A stretch of 64,000 bases of DNA from Candidatus Aquirickettsiella gammari (GTDB lineage Bacteria; Pseudomonadota; Gammaproteobacteria; Diplorickettsiales; Diplorickettsiaceae). The notes under the pieces are model-generated. The model had not been told where the DNA came from, did no database searches, and saw only the letters and a program-made list of their open reading frames with translations. The DNA is taken from NCBI GenBank assembly GCA_002290645.2, contig NMOS02000001.1:1-64000 (forward strand), read 5' to 3'. Shown here piece by piece: positions 1 through 8,668 of this stretch. A program made the translations under genes and the position numbers. Each line of letters opens with the position of its first letter. Position 1 is the stretch's first letter.

Positions 1-75
1 AACCGCTGGAACTCCTGCTCCATACTCTTTCAGCACGGTGATAATTTGCGATTCACTAAATTTTTTCTTTTTCAT
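1..75 (-). mobile_element. IS3-family transposase OrfA, 5' end only (runs off the left edge)
   Basis: Reading leftward from an ATG at 75, 25 codons are open to the window edge. The peptide begins MKKKKFSESQIITVLKEYGA, which has the basic start and the F-S/T-E-x-Q-I-I pattern of the N-terminal helix-turn-helix of IS3-family OrfA proteins. An AGGAGA ribosome binding site lies 8 bases upstream. Only the start is visible, so I cannot say whether the element is intact, which IS3 subgroup it belongs to, or where its terminal repeat lies (somewhere between 76 and about 130). Confidence 0.7.
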
Positions 76-130
76 TTTTAAGTCTCCTGGTCAGTAATTT
101 ACCAAAAAACTCTATTTCTTTCATGGGGAA

Positions 131-730
131 TTATAAGGGAGGGTTACCTGTACTATTTACGGTTGCTTTTTGTAAGGAAATATATTCCAGAGGCGTATAA
201 TCTTGACTATATTCTGTCTTTTTACTGTTAAATAGAACAATTTCATTGACTAACATGGGGCTGGTATTTAAATTGAGCTCTTCTCGTAGGTTAGGTGCAT
301 GATGGTGAATAATTCGACCTAAGGTTAAATGGGGTAAATAAGGTTTAGTTTCTGGGGTAAAGCCTAGGTTTGAAGCAACTTCTTCCAGGGCATTAGCAAG
401 CTCAAAAAGCTCTGAGGTGGGAATAATGTCGGCTGCTATGGCACGAGGAGCTGTCGGAGATGGAAAGAATCGAATGTTATGGAGTTGTAAGGGAAAGGGC
501 TCTATCTTTTTAATGGCGTTATAGGCGTGCTTTGCTAAATCTGAGATTTTTTCAGGGTTGGTAGTTCCTAAAAAACGTAAGGTGACATGTAAATTTTCTG
601 GGTGTACCCACCTAACGCGGTGACTCCAAGGTTCTTGTTTCAGTTCATCAATAAGTTGAGACAAAGCTTGACGTAGTTCGGCGTTTAGTTCAACAGCAAA
701 GAATAAACGTAAAGGATCGTGAGTACTCAA
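131..730 (-). CDS. thpR: RNA 2',3'-cyclic phosphodiesterase (2H phosphoesterase, LigT/ThpR family)
   Basis: The protein belongs to the 2H phosphoesterase family, which opens 2',3'-cyclic phosphates on RNA in the cytoplasm. The two catalytic HxTL motifs are visible, HVTL near residue 50 and HLTL near residue 136, and the length of about 200 residues is usual. The frame is also open from a TTG at 736, but that codon directly abuts an AGGAAG ribosome binding site. The TTG at 730 sits 6 bases downstream of that site and is the better start. The gene stands alone beside the IS3 fragment, reading the same way. No promoter was resolved. Confidence 0.88.
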   Translation of the reverse strand: MSTHDPLRLFFAVELNAELRQALSQLIDELKQEPWSHRVRWVHPENLHVTLRFLGTTNPEKISDLAKHAYNAIKKIEPFPLQLHNIRFFPSPTAPRAIAADIIPTSELFELANALEEVASNLGFTPETKPYLPHLTLGRIIHHHAPNLREELNLNTSPMLVNEIVLFNSKKTEYSQDYTPLEYISLQKATVNSTGNPPL

Positions 731-921
731 GTGCAACTTCCTTATTAAAGACTATGAGGTTCAGGACAGCCTACTATTTTAATGGAAAAATAGGTAATTT
801 TCTATGTTGGAGCACTAGTTAGCGTATTTCCAACAAAACTCTACAAACTGTGGCCGCAAATATTTTCACAACCGTTCATTGTAATCTAGTTTGCCACTTT
901 GTTTTTATCAGTGATTGACGA

Positions 922-927
922 TATAAT
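922..927 (+). promoter_or_regulatory. Candidate -10 element upstream of the cydAB operon
   Basis: TATAAT matches the sigma-70 consensus exactly. The base run 17 bp upstream (TTGTTT) is a poor -35. If used, the leader before cydA would be about 145 bases. It could equally be a chance match in AT-rich DNA. Confidence 0.3.
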
Positions 928-1000
928 GTGTAAACATAAACTTAAAATTAGCTCTTGGTTAGTCTTTGAGTGAAAAGTTTAAGTCTAAATTTTATACGGG

Positions 1001-1014
1001 CATGGTCTACCATG
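1001..1014. promoter_or_regulatory. CATGGT-N2-ACCATG palindrome upstream of cydA
   Basis: A perfect 6-bp inverted repeat with a 2-base centre, 64 bases before the cydA start. It resembles a site for a dimeric regulator, but I do not recognise it as an FNR or ArcA box. Confidence 0.3.
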
Positions 1015-1077
1015 TCTTACTTTTTTAAAATAGCAGTATACTACGTACTAACTTGCTCTTAAATTCTTAAGTGATTT

Positions 1078-2460
1078 ATGATTATTGATACCACCATGCT
1101 TTCGCGTATTCAGTTCGGATTTACAGTAGGTTTTCATATTTTGTTCCCTACATTCACTATTGGGTTAGCTGTTTTTTTATCGATAATGGAAGGCATTTGG
1201 TTGAAAACAGGTAATCCTATCTATTTGAAAATTTGCCAATTTTGGACCAAGATATTCGCATTGACGTTTGGTATGGGGGTAGTTTCAGGCATAGTTTTGG
1301 CTTACGAGTTAGGCACTAACTTTGGACCCTTTATTAATATAGCAGGTGGTGTTATAGGCGCTCTTTTTGTCTATGAGGTGCTCGCTGCTTTTTTTCTTGA
1401 AGCTGGATTTCTCGGAGTTATGTTATTTGGGTGGGATAAAGTGAGTCCGAAGCTACATTATGTAGCGACGATAATGGTTGCCTTGGGAACGCTTTTTTCT
1501 GCTTTGGGAATTTTATCAGCTAATTCCTGGATGCAAACTCCAACGGGTTTTCACATTGAGGCAGGTAGGTATGTTGTGGATAGTTGGTGGGCAGTGATAT
1601 TTAACCCAAGTACTATTCCCCGTTTTTTGCATATGGCGATGGCGTCATTATTGACAACTTGTTTTGCTATTGCAGGAGTAAGCGCTTGGTATTTATTAAA
1701 GGGAAGACATCTTGATATTGCTAAGCCTTGTTTTTCATTTGTTTTAGGCGCAGCAGTACTTATTGCGCCCATGCAAGTCTTCTTAGGCGATATAGTTGGC
1801 TTGAAAATTTATGAGTATCAACCCTTAAAAACAGCGGCAATAGAAGGTAATTGGCGGACACAGAAAGGCGCGCCGTTGATTTTATTTGCTATTCCTAACA
1901 GTCAACAAGAAAAAAATTATTATGAAATAAGTATTCCAAAACTTGCAAGTCTCATCAATACGCATCATTGGGATGGTAAGTTGCTGGGATTAAAAAGTGT
2001 ACCCCCTAGTGAGAGACCCGTTGTGGGCGCGACCTTCTGGATGTTTCGCGTGATGGTGGGTATTGGCTTCTTATTTCTCTTCGTTGCTCTATTTGCTTTA
2101 TGGCGAAATTGGCGCGGACAACTCTATAGCTCTAATCGATTTTATCGTTTATGTATATTGATTGCGCCTTTAGGGTTCTTGAGCACCATTGCCGGTTGGA
2201 TGGTGGCAGAGTCTGGAAGACAGCCTTGGATTGTATATAATTTAATCAATATATCCCAAGGCGCTTCTATTGTCCCATTCCATCAAGTGTTCATTTCATT
2301 GATATTATTAATTGTCGTCTATGGAATTATATTTAGTTTTTATCTTTTTTATCTGTTTAAGTTGATTCGTAAGGGGCCAACAGCGTTGTTACTACATGAA
2401 TCAGTAGCGGATGTAATAACAGAAACTCCCTTTAAATATTTGGCACCTGAGGGTAAATAA
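1078..2460 (+). CDS. cydA: Cytochrome bd-type quinol oxidase subunit I (CioA-like)
   Basis: This is the haem- and quinol-binding subunit of a cytochrome bd terminal oxidase in the inner membrane, which oxidises quinol and reduces oxygen to water without pumping protons. The conserved N-terminal histidine is at residue 20, a further conserved histidine (RFLHM) is near 185, and the GRQPW signature lies at 380-384. Several hydrophobic helices span the 460 residues. The region corresponding to the Q-loop is short, as in the cyanide-insensitive CIO subgroup, compared with about 520 residues for E. coli CydA. cydB starts on the base after the stop codon, so the two subunits are co-transcribed and probably translationally coupled. 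Confidence 0.95.
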   Translation: MIIDTTMLSRIQFGFTVGFHILFPTFTIGLAVFLSIMEGIWLKTGNPIYLKICQFWTKIFALTFGMGVVSGIVLAYELGTNFGPFINIAGGVIGALFVYEVLAAFFLEAGFLGVMLFGWDKVSPKLHYVATIMVALGTLFSALGILSANSWMQTPTGFHIEAGRYVVDSWWAVIFNPSTIPRFLHMAMASLLTTCFAIAGVSAWYLLKGRHLDIAKPCFSFVLGAAVLIAPMQVFLGDIVGLKIYEYQPLKTAAIEGNWRTQKGAPLILFAIPNSQQEKNYYEISIPKLASLINTHHWDGKLLGLKSVPPSERPVVGATFWMFRVMVGIGFLFLFVALFALWRNWRGQLYSSNRFYRLCILIAPLGFLSTIAGWMVAESGRQPWIVYNLINISQGASIVPFHQVFISLILLIVVYGIIFSFYLFYLFKLIRKGPTALLLHESVADVITETPFKYLAPEGK

Positions 2461-3453
2461 ATGCTTTTAATTCTTACATGGGCCACGATCATCTCTTTAA
2501 TCATTATGATGTATGTTTTGCTCGATGGTTTTGATTTAGGGGTCGGTATTTTATTCCCGTGGATTAAACAGAGTGAGCATCGGGACATTATGATGAGCAC
2601 TGTTGTTCCTGTTTGGGATGGCAATGAAACTTGGTTAGTGTTTGGCGCGGCTGCTTTATATGCGGCCTTTCCAATGGCTTATAGTATTTTGCTACCCACC
2701 TTATATATGCCTATTATGATCTTGTTAGTAGCATTAATTTTTCGTGGTGTAGCATTTGAGTTTCGATTTAAGGCTCAGCGTAGCCAGTTTATCTGGGATA
2801 TTGCTTTTGCAGCAGGGTCTATCCTGGCGGCCTTTATTCAAGGGATAATTTTAGGTACCTTTGTAAAAGGATATGGGTTGCATTTGCCATTATCACATTC
2901 TGCTTATCATTGGTTCACCCCTTTTACCGTATTTACAGGGCTTGCTGTGGTATGTGGATACGCTTTGTTGGGAGCAACTTGGTTGATTGTTAAGACAGAT
3001 GGAATATTACAAGAACGAATGTTTAAGATAGCTAAGGCTTTATTAGCGGTAGTTGTTTTTTTTCTAGTAACAGTGAGTGTTTGGACCCCTATTATCGAAC
3101 CACAAATCATGCAACGTTGGTTTTCATTACCTAATTTTCTCTATTTATCACCTTTACCACTTTTAACTATATTAATTGTATTTTACAATTTTTTTTGTTT
3201 AGCTAAAAAGAAAGAAAAATTACCCTTTATTTTAACCATGATTTTGTTTGTTTGCTCTTATATTGGATTTTGTATTAGCGCATGGCCCTATATTGTTCCG
3301 CATGCACTTTCTGTATGGGATGCAGCCGCACCCCCTTCTACTTTGATATTTATATTAGTTGGTGCTGGAATTTTATTGCCGATATTATTAATTTATACTA
3401 TTTATTCTTATCATGTTTTTCGTGGAAAAGTAAAAACGACGATTCATTATTAA
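2461..3453 (+). CDS. cydB: Cytochrome bd-type quinol oxidase subunit II (CioB-like)
   Basis: The second integral membrane subunit of the bd oxidase, 330 residues with about eight to nine hydrophobic helices. The N-terminal stretch carries the family signature (MYVLLDGFDLGVG near residue 17, then WDGNETWLVF near 52). It begins immediately after the cydA stop, without any gap. A small DUF2474-like gene follows after three bases, completing a three-gene operon. The CydC/CydD haem-thiol exporter normally needed for assembly is not in this window. Confidence 0.95.
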   Translation: MLLILTWATIISLIIMMYVLLDGFDLGVGILFPWIKQSEHRDIMMSTVVPVWDGNETWLVFGAAALYAAFPMAYSILLPTLYMPIMILLVALIFRGVAFEFRFKAQRSQFIWDIAFAAGSILAAFIQGIILGTFVKGYGLHLPLSHSAYHWFTPFTVFTGLAVVCGYALLGATWLIVKTDGILQERMFKIAKALLAVVVFFLVTVSVWTPIIEPQIMQRWFSLPNFLYLSPLPLLTILIVFYNFFCLAKKKEKLPFILTMILFVCSYIGFCISAWPYIVPHALSVWDAAAPPSTLIFILVGAGILLPILLIYTIYSYHVFRGKVKTTIHY

Positions 3454-3456
3454 TTT

Positions 3457-3564
3457 ATGAAAAAACGTATACGTGAATGGTTATGGTTTATTGGTTTGTA
3501 TGTAGCGGGCGTTACAAGCGTTGCGTCTTTTTCTGCATTGTGTCATTATTTAATTCCGCATTAA
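3457..3564 (+). CDS. DUF2474-like small membrane protein of the cytochrome bd operon
   Basis: A 35-codon ORF starts three bases after cydB. The product begins MKKRIREWLWFIGLYVAGV, followed by a short hydrophobic stretch ending in CHYLIPH. One membrane segment preceded by a basic, tryptophan-containing N-terminus matches the small DUF2474 proteins encoded behind CioAB operons, which are analogous to CydX/CydS accessory subunits. Position, size and topology support the call; I could not run a profile search. Its role in stabilising the oxidase is inferred from the family context. Confidence 0.7.
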   Translation: MKKRIREWLWFIGLYVAGVTSVASFSALCHYLIPH

Positions 3565-3587
3565 TTTAGCCGGTTTTTGGAAAGTGT

Positions 3588-5009
3588 TCAGAAAATTGTG
3601 CTAAGTACTTCCTCCGTCCTTGAAGCTATTGGCTCTAGTGAAACACAGCTTGGCAAATAATCTTGATTTTCGAGTTCTGAGTTGAGTGTTACTGACTGAA
3701 CTGCATTTTCGATTTTAGCGAGTTGCTTGCTTTGAGGTGTATATTTTTGAAAAAAAGTTATTCTTGTTTTTCGTGAGATAATAAAGTTGGGCATGAGCGT
3801 AGCGATAGCATTTAATATTTTATGTAAAATATTCATTTGATTTAAGCTTAGAATATTTTTTTCTCGAAATTTATTTATTGCTAATCGAGCTCTAAATTGA
3901 AAATCTTCAAAGATTTTCATTTGTACATGGTTTTTATTCTCTAGTTTAGAAATGGATATAATAAGCAAACTTTCAAAATATTGATTAGTGAAATTGATTA
4001 AATCAGTCGATAAAGCGATAATTTCGGGTATTTTATCGGAATAAATCGATAATCCTTCAATTAAGCCAGTGATTTTTATATATTCTGCTGTGAAAGAGTT
4101 TAATTTATCATGACCTGTTTGAATTAAATTATATAAGTCATTATCCAGTAAAATAGAGCGGAACCCGGGTTGGCCAAAATAATATTTTTTGAAAAAAATA
4201 AAATCGGATTTTATAGATTTATTATCTAGATTATCTTCAATTGTCGCATCTATTAAACTTTGAATTTCTATTGCAGATAGTTCATCGATAGGAGAAATTG
4301 CCACTACTTTATTTAGTAGTTTTCTATAAGAAAAAATTATTTTTACAATATTTTTCAGATAATCCACATCATTTTCTGCAATATTTTTTAGACGAGCTAG
4401 GTTATTTAAGGCAAAAATAATAGTGTTTAAATCGAGAAGACAATCCTGAGTTAAATTAGTTGCGGAGGCTAATAAAGACTCAGCCGAGCCTTGAAATTTT
4501 TTGAGGGAAACTATTTTTAGCAAGCTTATTTTTAAATAATTGAATAAAAAGCTAATTTTTATTTTTTTTCTTTGTTCAAAAAAATTATTTAAATGGTTTT
4601 TTTGAACAAAATTAATAATATTATGAATGTTAAGGGCTATATTTTTTTTATTTAGCTCAGCTAAAATATTTTCTAACACAGTTTTAAATTTTAGCTTAGG
4701 ATCTATAAATTTAGCCCATTTGAGTTTTTCAATAAAATTTTCTTTATCTGAGGCGATGACATCAATAGGGTTTAATAATTGATTAATGAATAGAATCTCG
4801 GTAATTCTACCTTTATATTTAATAGTAAAACATTTATTATCGCCAAAATCGTTGGACTTAAATTCCAGTTCATCTAATCTAGCTTTTAAAATACGTCGTG
4901 GGTAGGTCTTAAGAAGACTAGCGAGTGAGCGTGGTTCTTTAATAAACCTAAGAAGACGCGCTATATTTTCGAGAAGATCCTTATCGTTAGAAAAAGTAAT
5001 ACCCACCAT
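3588..5009 (-). CDS. Orphan protein of 473 residues, unrecognised
   Basis: I do not recognise this gene. The product is rich in Lys, Ile, Leu and Asn, appears mostly alpha-helical, and has no signal peptide, clear transmembrane segment or catalytic motif I can name. The reading frame is conspicuously AT-rich (long runs of A and T at 4150-4800) compared with the flanking cydB and def. That would fit recent acquisition or relaxed constraint. It stands alone, facing the cyd operon tail to tail. The only plausible start is the ATG at 5009, with a TATAAT-like hexamer a few bases upstream and no obvious Shine-Dalgarno. A secreted effector is one possibility in an intracellular Legionellales-type organism, but nothing in the sequence proves it. 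Confidence 0.65.
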   Translation of the reverse strand: MVGITFSNDKDLLENIARLLRFIKEPRSLASLLKTYPRRILKARLDELEFKSNDFGDNKCFTIKYKGRITEILFINQLLNPIDVIASDKENFIEKLKWAKFIDPKLKFKTVLENILAELNKKNIALNIHNIINFVQKNHLNNFFEQRKKIKISFLFNYLKISLLKIVSLKKFQGSAESLLASATNLTQDCLLDLNTIIFALNNLARLKNIAENDVDYLKNIVKIIFSYRKLLNKVVAISPIDELSAIEIQSLIDATIEDNLDNKSIKSDFIFFKKYYFGQPGFRSILLDNDLYNLIQTGHDKLNSFTAEYIKITGLIEGLSIYSDKIPEIIALSTDLINFTNQYFESLLIISISKLENKNHVQMKIFEDFQFRARLAINKFREKNILSLNQMNILHKILNAIATLMPNFIISRKTRITFFQKYTPQSKQLAKIENAVQSVTLNSELENQDYLPSCVSLEPIASRTEEVLSTIF

Positions 5010-5162
5010 TTTTTTATTATAATGACCCCCCTTGTTTATAGGTTAAGTAAGTCGAGAACTAACATGATAAACTAAGAAACAGAGTTAATCAGTTTTAAAC
5101 CGTAATTACCATTTTTAGCTTAAAATTAATACTATCTTAGTGTACTTATGGCAAGTAATATA

Positions 5163-5214
5163 TCCTGCCTTTTTCTGCCAAAATGGAGATTGACTAAAGG
5201 AATTAAAGGCAGGA
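5163..5214. repeat. Inverted repeat upstream of def
   Basis: TCCTGCCTTT at 5163-5172 pairs perfectly with AAAGGCAGGA at 5205-5214, leaving a 32-base loop. It lies in the 289-base gap between the orphan and def, which otherwise shows no gene. It could be a leader hairpin or a remnant of a small element. No T-tract follows, so it is not an intrinsic terminator. Confidence 0.5.
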
Positions 5215-5298
5215 AAATTACCCTGTTGGAGTTAAACCCTTAAGTTAATTGCAATTTAATTGATTTTTATCAGAAAATAAAGAAAGATAACAGAAATT

Positions 5299-5805
5299 AT
5301 GGCTATTTACCCTATTATCCAGTTACCCGATGTGCGCTTGCGTGTTGCGACAGCAGCAATCACTGTTTTTGACGCCGCTTTACAACAATTAATTGATGAT
5401 ATGTTCGAGACAATGTATGCCGCTAAAGGGATTGGTTTAGCGGCCCCGCAAATTGCGATTAGCAAAAAATTAGCGGTTATTGATGTTTCTAATAACAAAT
5501 CGACCACCTGGTGTTTAATTAATCCTATTATTATTGATAAAAAAGGTGAGGAATTAATGGAAGAAGGCTGTTTATCGGTTCCCGGCATTTACGATAAAGC
5601 ACCGCGAGCGCTATGGGTTAAATTACGTGCTTTAGACAGGCATGGAAAGCCTTATGAGCTAGAAGCGGAAGATTTATTAGCGCATTGTATTCAACACGAA
5701 GTCGATCACTTGAATGGTAAGCTATTCTTGGACCATTTATCACCTCTTAAACGCCAGCTGGCCCGTAAAAAGCTAGAAAAAATCAAAAAAAGGGGGAAGT
5801 CTTGA
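5299..5805 (+). CDS. def: Peptide deformylase
   Basis: Removes the N-terminal formyl group from nascent proteins at the ribosome; a metalloenzyme. All three signature motifs are in place: GIGLAAPQ at 44-51, EGCLS at 89-93 (Cys91 is a metal ligand) and HEVDH at 133-137 (two His ligands and the catalytic Glu). The 168-residue length is normal. It is the first gene of a def-fmt-rsmB operon, the conserved bacterial arrangement. Its stop codon overlaps the TTG start of fmt. Confidence 0.97.
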   Translation: MAIYPIIQLPDVRLRVATAAITVFDAALQQLIDDMFETMYAAKGIGLAAPQIAISKKLAVIDVSNNKSTTWCLINPIIIDKKGEELMEEGCLSVPGIYDKAPRALWVKLRALDRHGKPYELEAEDLLAHCIQHEVDHLNGKLFLDHLSPLKRQLARKKLEKIKKRGKS

Positions 5806-6749
5806 ACCTTATTTTTGCAGGCACCCCTGAATTTGCAGTGCCTAGTTTGCAAGCTTTGTTGACTTCCGGTCATAATATATGTGCTGTTTATACACAGCCT
5901 GATCGTCCAGCAGGGCGAGGCCGCCGTTTGTTAATGAGTCCTATTAAGCAGTTTGCCTTAGAAAATAAACTTTCTGTTTCTCAACCAGTTACTTTACGTG
6001 ATGTCAAAGAGCAAAGAAAATTAGCCACTTTACAAGCTGATTTAATGATAGTGGTAGCTTACGGTCTTATTCTCCCTCCCGCTGTGTTAGCAATACCCCG
6101 TTTTGGTTGCATTAATGTTCATGCTTCACTATTGCCGCGTTGGCGAGGTGCAGCTCCTATCCAGCGCGCTATTTTAGCGGGTGATCGAGAAACAGGGATT
6201 ACTATTATGCAAATGGATGAAGGTCTTGATACCGGAGAAATTATAAAGAAATTATCTTGTACGATAGAACCTAATGATACGACTCAATCCCTACAGGAAC
6301 GCTTATCTCAATTGGGTGCGCAGGCATTATTAGAGAGTTTAAGTGCTATTGAAAGTGGTTCTTACCTATCTGAGCCACAGAATGAAAAAGAGAGTTGCTA
6401 TGCTAAAAAAATTAATAAAGGAGAAGCAGAGATAGATTGGGAGAAAGATGCTGTTTCTTTAGATAGGATGATACGTGCATTTTGTCCTAAACCAGTTGCT
6501 CGGATTGTATTAGGGAAATCTATATTGCGCGTTTGTAAAGCAGAGGTACTTGATCAAACGAGCACCGAGAAACCCGGCCTTATTTTAAAAGTAGATCGAG
6601 AAGGGATTGATGTGGCTACAGGAAAAGGTGTATTACGTTTACTCGAAGTGCAATGGCCAGGAGGGCGTTGTTTACCAATTTCAAGCTTTATTCATGGTAA
6701 GTCAGAATTATTCCATGTAGGCGCTATTTTAGATCGAATGTATGTCTAA
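5802..6749 (+). CDS. fmt: Methionyl-tRNA formyltransferase
   Basis: Formylates Met-tRNA(fMet) using 10-formyltetrahydrofolate, providing the initiator tRNA whose formyl group Def later removes. The N-terminal formyltransferase fold carries the catalytic stretch [13 protein letters not shown], with the conserved His at residue 107 and the Asn two residues before it. The C-terminal tRNA-binding domain follows from about residue 205. The start is a TTG at 5802 overlapping the def TGA and preceded by an AGGGGGA ribosome binding site. The 315 residues match the family. The 3' end overlaps rsmB by eight bases. Confidence 0.96.
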   Translation: MNLIFAGTPEFAVPSLQALLTSGHNICAVYTQPDRPAGRGRRLLMSPIKQFALENKLSVSQPVTLRDVKEQRKLATLQADLMIVVAYGLILPPAVLAIPRFGCINVHASLLPRWRGAAPIQRAILAGDRETGITIMQMDEGLDTGEIIKKLSCTIEPNDTTQSLQERLSQLGAQALLESLSAIESGSYLSEPQNEKESCYAKKINKGEAEIDWEKDAVSLDRMIRAFCPKPVARIVLGKSILRVCKAEVLDQTSTEKPGLILKVDREGIDVATGKGVLRLLEVQWPGGRCLPISSFIHGKSELFHVGAILDRMYV

Positions 6750-8055
6750 TTCCCGTGCCATAGCGGCACAAATAATTTCGCGTGTATTGGTAGAGGGTGT
6801 ATCACTTACCGATGCTTTTACTGAAAGGCTACAAAGTGATATCGGCAGTTCTCGCGATAGAGGCTTTATTCAAGAGTTATGTTACGGCGTCATACGTTGG
6901 TATGGGCCTTTAAAACAGCTTTGCACTTATTTGCTTAAGAAACCACTAAATTCAGCTGATCAAGATATTTATGCGCTATTGTTAATAGGTCTCTATCAAC
7001 TTAATTATTTAAAGACATCGCCGCATGCGGCAGTCCATGAAACAGTGCAAGCAGCCAGAGAGTTTAATAAAAGTTGGGCAGTTCCATTGATTAATGGTGT
7101 GTTGCGATCATTTCAGCGCCAGCAAGCAAATTTGTTAAAGAAAATACCTCACGACCTATGTTATGCCCATCCTGAATGGTTACTAAAAAAACTACAACGA
7201 GCTTGGCCAAATGAATGGCAAGCTATTATAGAAGCGAACAATCATGTGCCTCCCATGAGTCTACGCATTAATCTTTTAAAGAATAAGCGAGAAGATTATG
7301 CCCAAAAATTGAAGGATAAAAATATAGCTGCTCAATTGAGCGACTTGAGTAAAACCGGGATTGTTCTGGATGAGTCTTGTAATGTTTTTAAATTACCGGG
7401 GTTTTTAGAAGGAGAGGTCTCTATACAGGATACGGCTGCGCAGCTGGCTGCATTTTTATTAATGTTACAAGCTGGGCAGCGAGTCTTAGATGCTTGTGCA
7501 GCACCTGGCGGAAAGACAGCGCATATTTTGGAAGCTCAACCCAATTTGTTAAGCTGTATCGCTGTTGATAAAGATGCAATTCGTTTAAATAAAGTTAAGG
7601 ATAATCTAACTCGTTTAGGATTAGTAGACAATAAGGTGCGACTGCTCTGTGCTAAAGCGGAGGAACTCAGAACCAGTTGGAAAGGAGAATTGTTAGATAG
7701 AATCTTATTGGATGCACCTTGTTCTGGGACGGGGGTTATTCGCAAGCATCCTGACATCAAATTGTTACGAAGAGAGGAAGATATCGCTAAATTGGCCGAA
7801 CAACAATATCAGCTTCTATCAAGTCTTTGGTCATTACTTAAACCGAATGGAATTCTATTGTATGTGACTTGTTCTGTATTACCAGAGGAAAATAGTGATG
7901 TATTACTTCGTTTTTTATCGCGATATCCCGATGCCAAAGAAGATACGCTCGATGTTAAATGGGGCGTTCCTTGTTCAATAGGCCGGCAAATTTTTCCTCA
8001 AATTCACGGGACCGACGGATTTTATTATGCTAGGTTACGTAAAATGGACCTATAG
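6742..8055 (+). CDS. rsmB: 16S rRNA (cytosine-967-C5)-methyltransferase
   Basis: Methylates C967 of 16S rRNA with S-adenosylmethionine. An N-terminal NusB-like RNA-binding domain (about residues 1-140) precedes the Rossmann methyltransferase domain. The SAM-binding motif [10 protein letters not shown] is at 250-259, the catalytic cysteines are in PCSGTG (Cys327) and TCS (Cys377). The 437 residues are typical. The start ATG lies inside the end of fmt, in the standard def-fmt-rsmB order. Confidence 0.95.
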   Translation: MSNSRAIAAQIISRVLVEGVSLTDAFTERLQSDIGSSRDRGFIQELCYGVIRWYGPLKQLCTYLLKKPLNSADQDIYALLLIGLYQLNYLKTSPHAAVHETVQAAREFNKSWAVPLINGVLRSFQRQQANLLKKIPHDLCYAHPEWLLKKLQRAWPNEWQAIIEANNHVPPMSLRINLLKNKREDYAQKLKDKNIAAQLSDLSKTGIVLDESCNVFKLPGFLEGEVSIQDTAAQLAAFLLMLQAGQRVLDACAAPGGKTAHILEAQPNLLSCIAVDKDAIRLNKVKDNLTRLGLVDNKVRLLCAKAEELRTSWKGELLDRILLDAPCSGTGVIRKHPDIKLLRREEDIAKLAEQQYQLLSSLWSLLKPNGILLYVTCSVLPEENSDVLLRFLSRYPDAKEDTLDVKWGVPCSIGRQIFPQIHGTDGFYYARLRKMDL

Positions 8056-8113
8056 TCATCATTATTTTGATTTAAGGCGTGTTAATTGTAAAATAACTAA
8101 GATGGGTGAGATT

Positions 8114-8668
8114 ATGAAAACGAACGTAGCATTTTTGGGCGGCTTATTAATTATTACCTTAATAACACTTACAGCTTGTGCTTCGATGAATTCAGCAGAT
8201 AACAGGCAGGTTGAAAAAGGAATGCTGCAAGCGAAGCAAGGAAAGGATTTAATCCCGGTAATTCAAGTCATTCAAACCACTGATCGCCTTAGAGTCATTG
8301 TATATAGTGACGCTTGTTTTCAGTTAAATAGACACTTAACAAGTCATTGTGCTTGGCAACTTAATCAGGCAATGAAAACTATAAAATCTTATGGTAATGG
8401 TCTTGTTCAAGTAATTGCTTACACAGATGATCTTTATGATCCGAAAGCAGCGACCAAGATTGCGCAAGAACAAGCCGATACAGTGACTAGTTTTTTATGG
8501 AAGCATGGAATTGAAGCGCCACGTCTGCGCACTATAGCTTATGGCGCCCATGGCTTTATTGCCAGTAATCGAAGAGTAAGGTCCAGTAGTTTTAATCGCC
8601 GTGTTGAAATTATTGTAGTAAAAAATAAAGTCAGATTGAAAGAGGGGCGCTTAATTACTTCTATTTAA
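8114..8668 (+). CDS. OmpA-like C-terminal-domain lipoprotein
   Basis: A predicted lipoprotein of 184 residues. The ATG at 8114, preceded by GGTGAG, gives a signal peptide of about 21 residues ending in the lipobox LTAC, whereas the frame is also open from 8027 without a signal at its start. Residues from about 70 to 180 resemble an OmpA-type peptidoglycan-binding domain: an AYTDD strand, a QADTVTSFL helix, and the closing NRRVEI motif. It may anchor the outer membrane to peptidoglycan. Small OmpA-like lipoproteins also occur as IcmN/DotK in Dot/Icm secretion systems. No other secretion genes are nearby, so I leave the function open. It overlaps the next gene tail to tail by 18 bases. Confidence 0.75.
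   Translation: MKTNVAFLGGLLIITLITLTACASMNSADNRQVEKGMLQAKQGKDLIPVIQVIQTTDRLRVIVYSDACFQLNRHLTSHCAWQLNQAMKTIKSYGNGLVQVIAYTDDLYDPKAATKIAQEQADTVTSFLWKHGIEAPRLRTIAYGAHGFIASNRRVRSSSFNRRVEIIVVKNKVRLKEGRLITSI

Larger units (their letters stand above)
737..1077. other. Intergenic region upstream of cydA
   Basis: These 341 bases separate the divergent thpR and cydA genes. I see no convincing ORF or RNA gene. It contains a perfect TATAAT at 922-927 with only a weak -35, and a 14-base palindrome at 1001-1014. Both could belong to control of the cytochrome bd operon. Confidence 0.5.
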
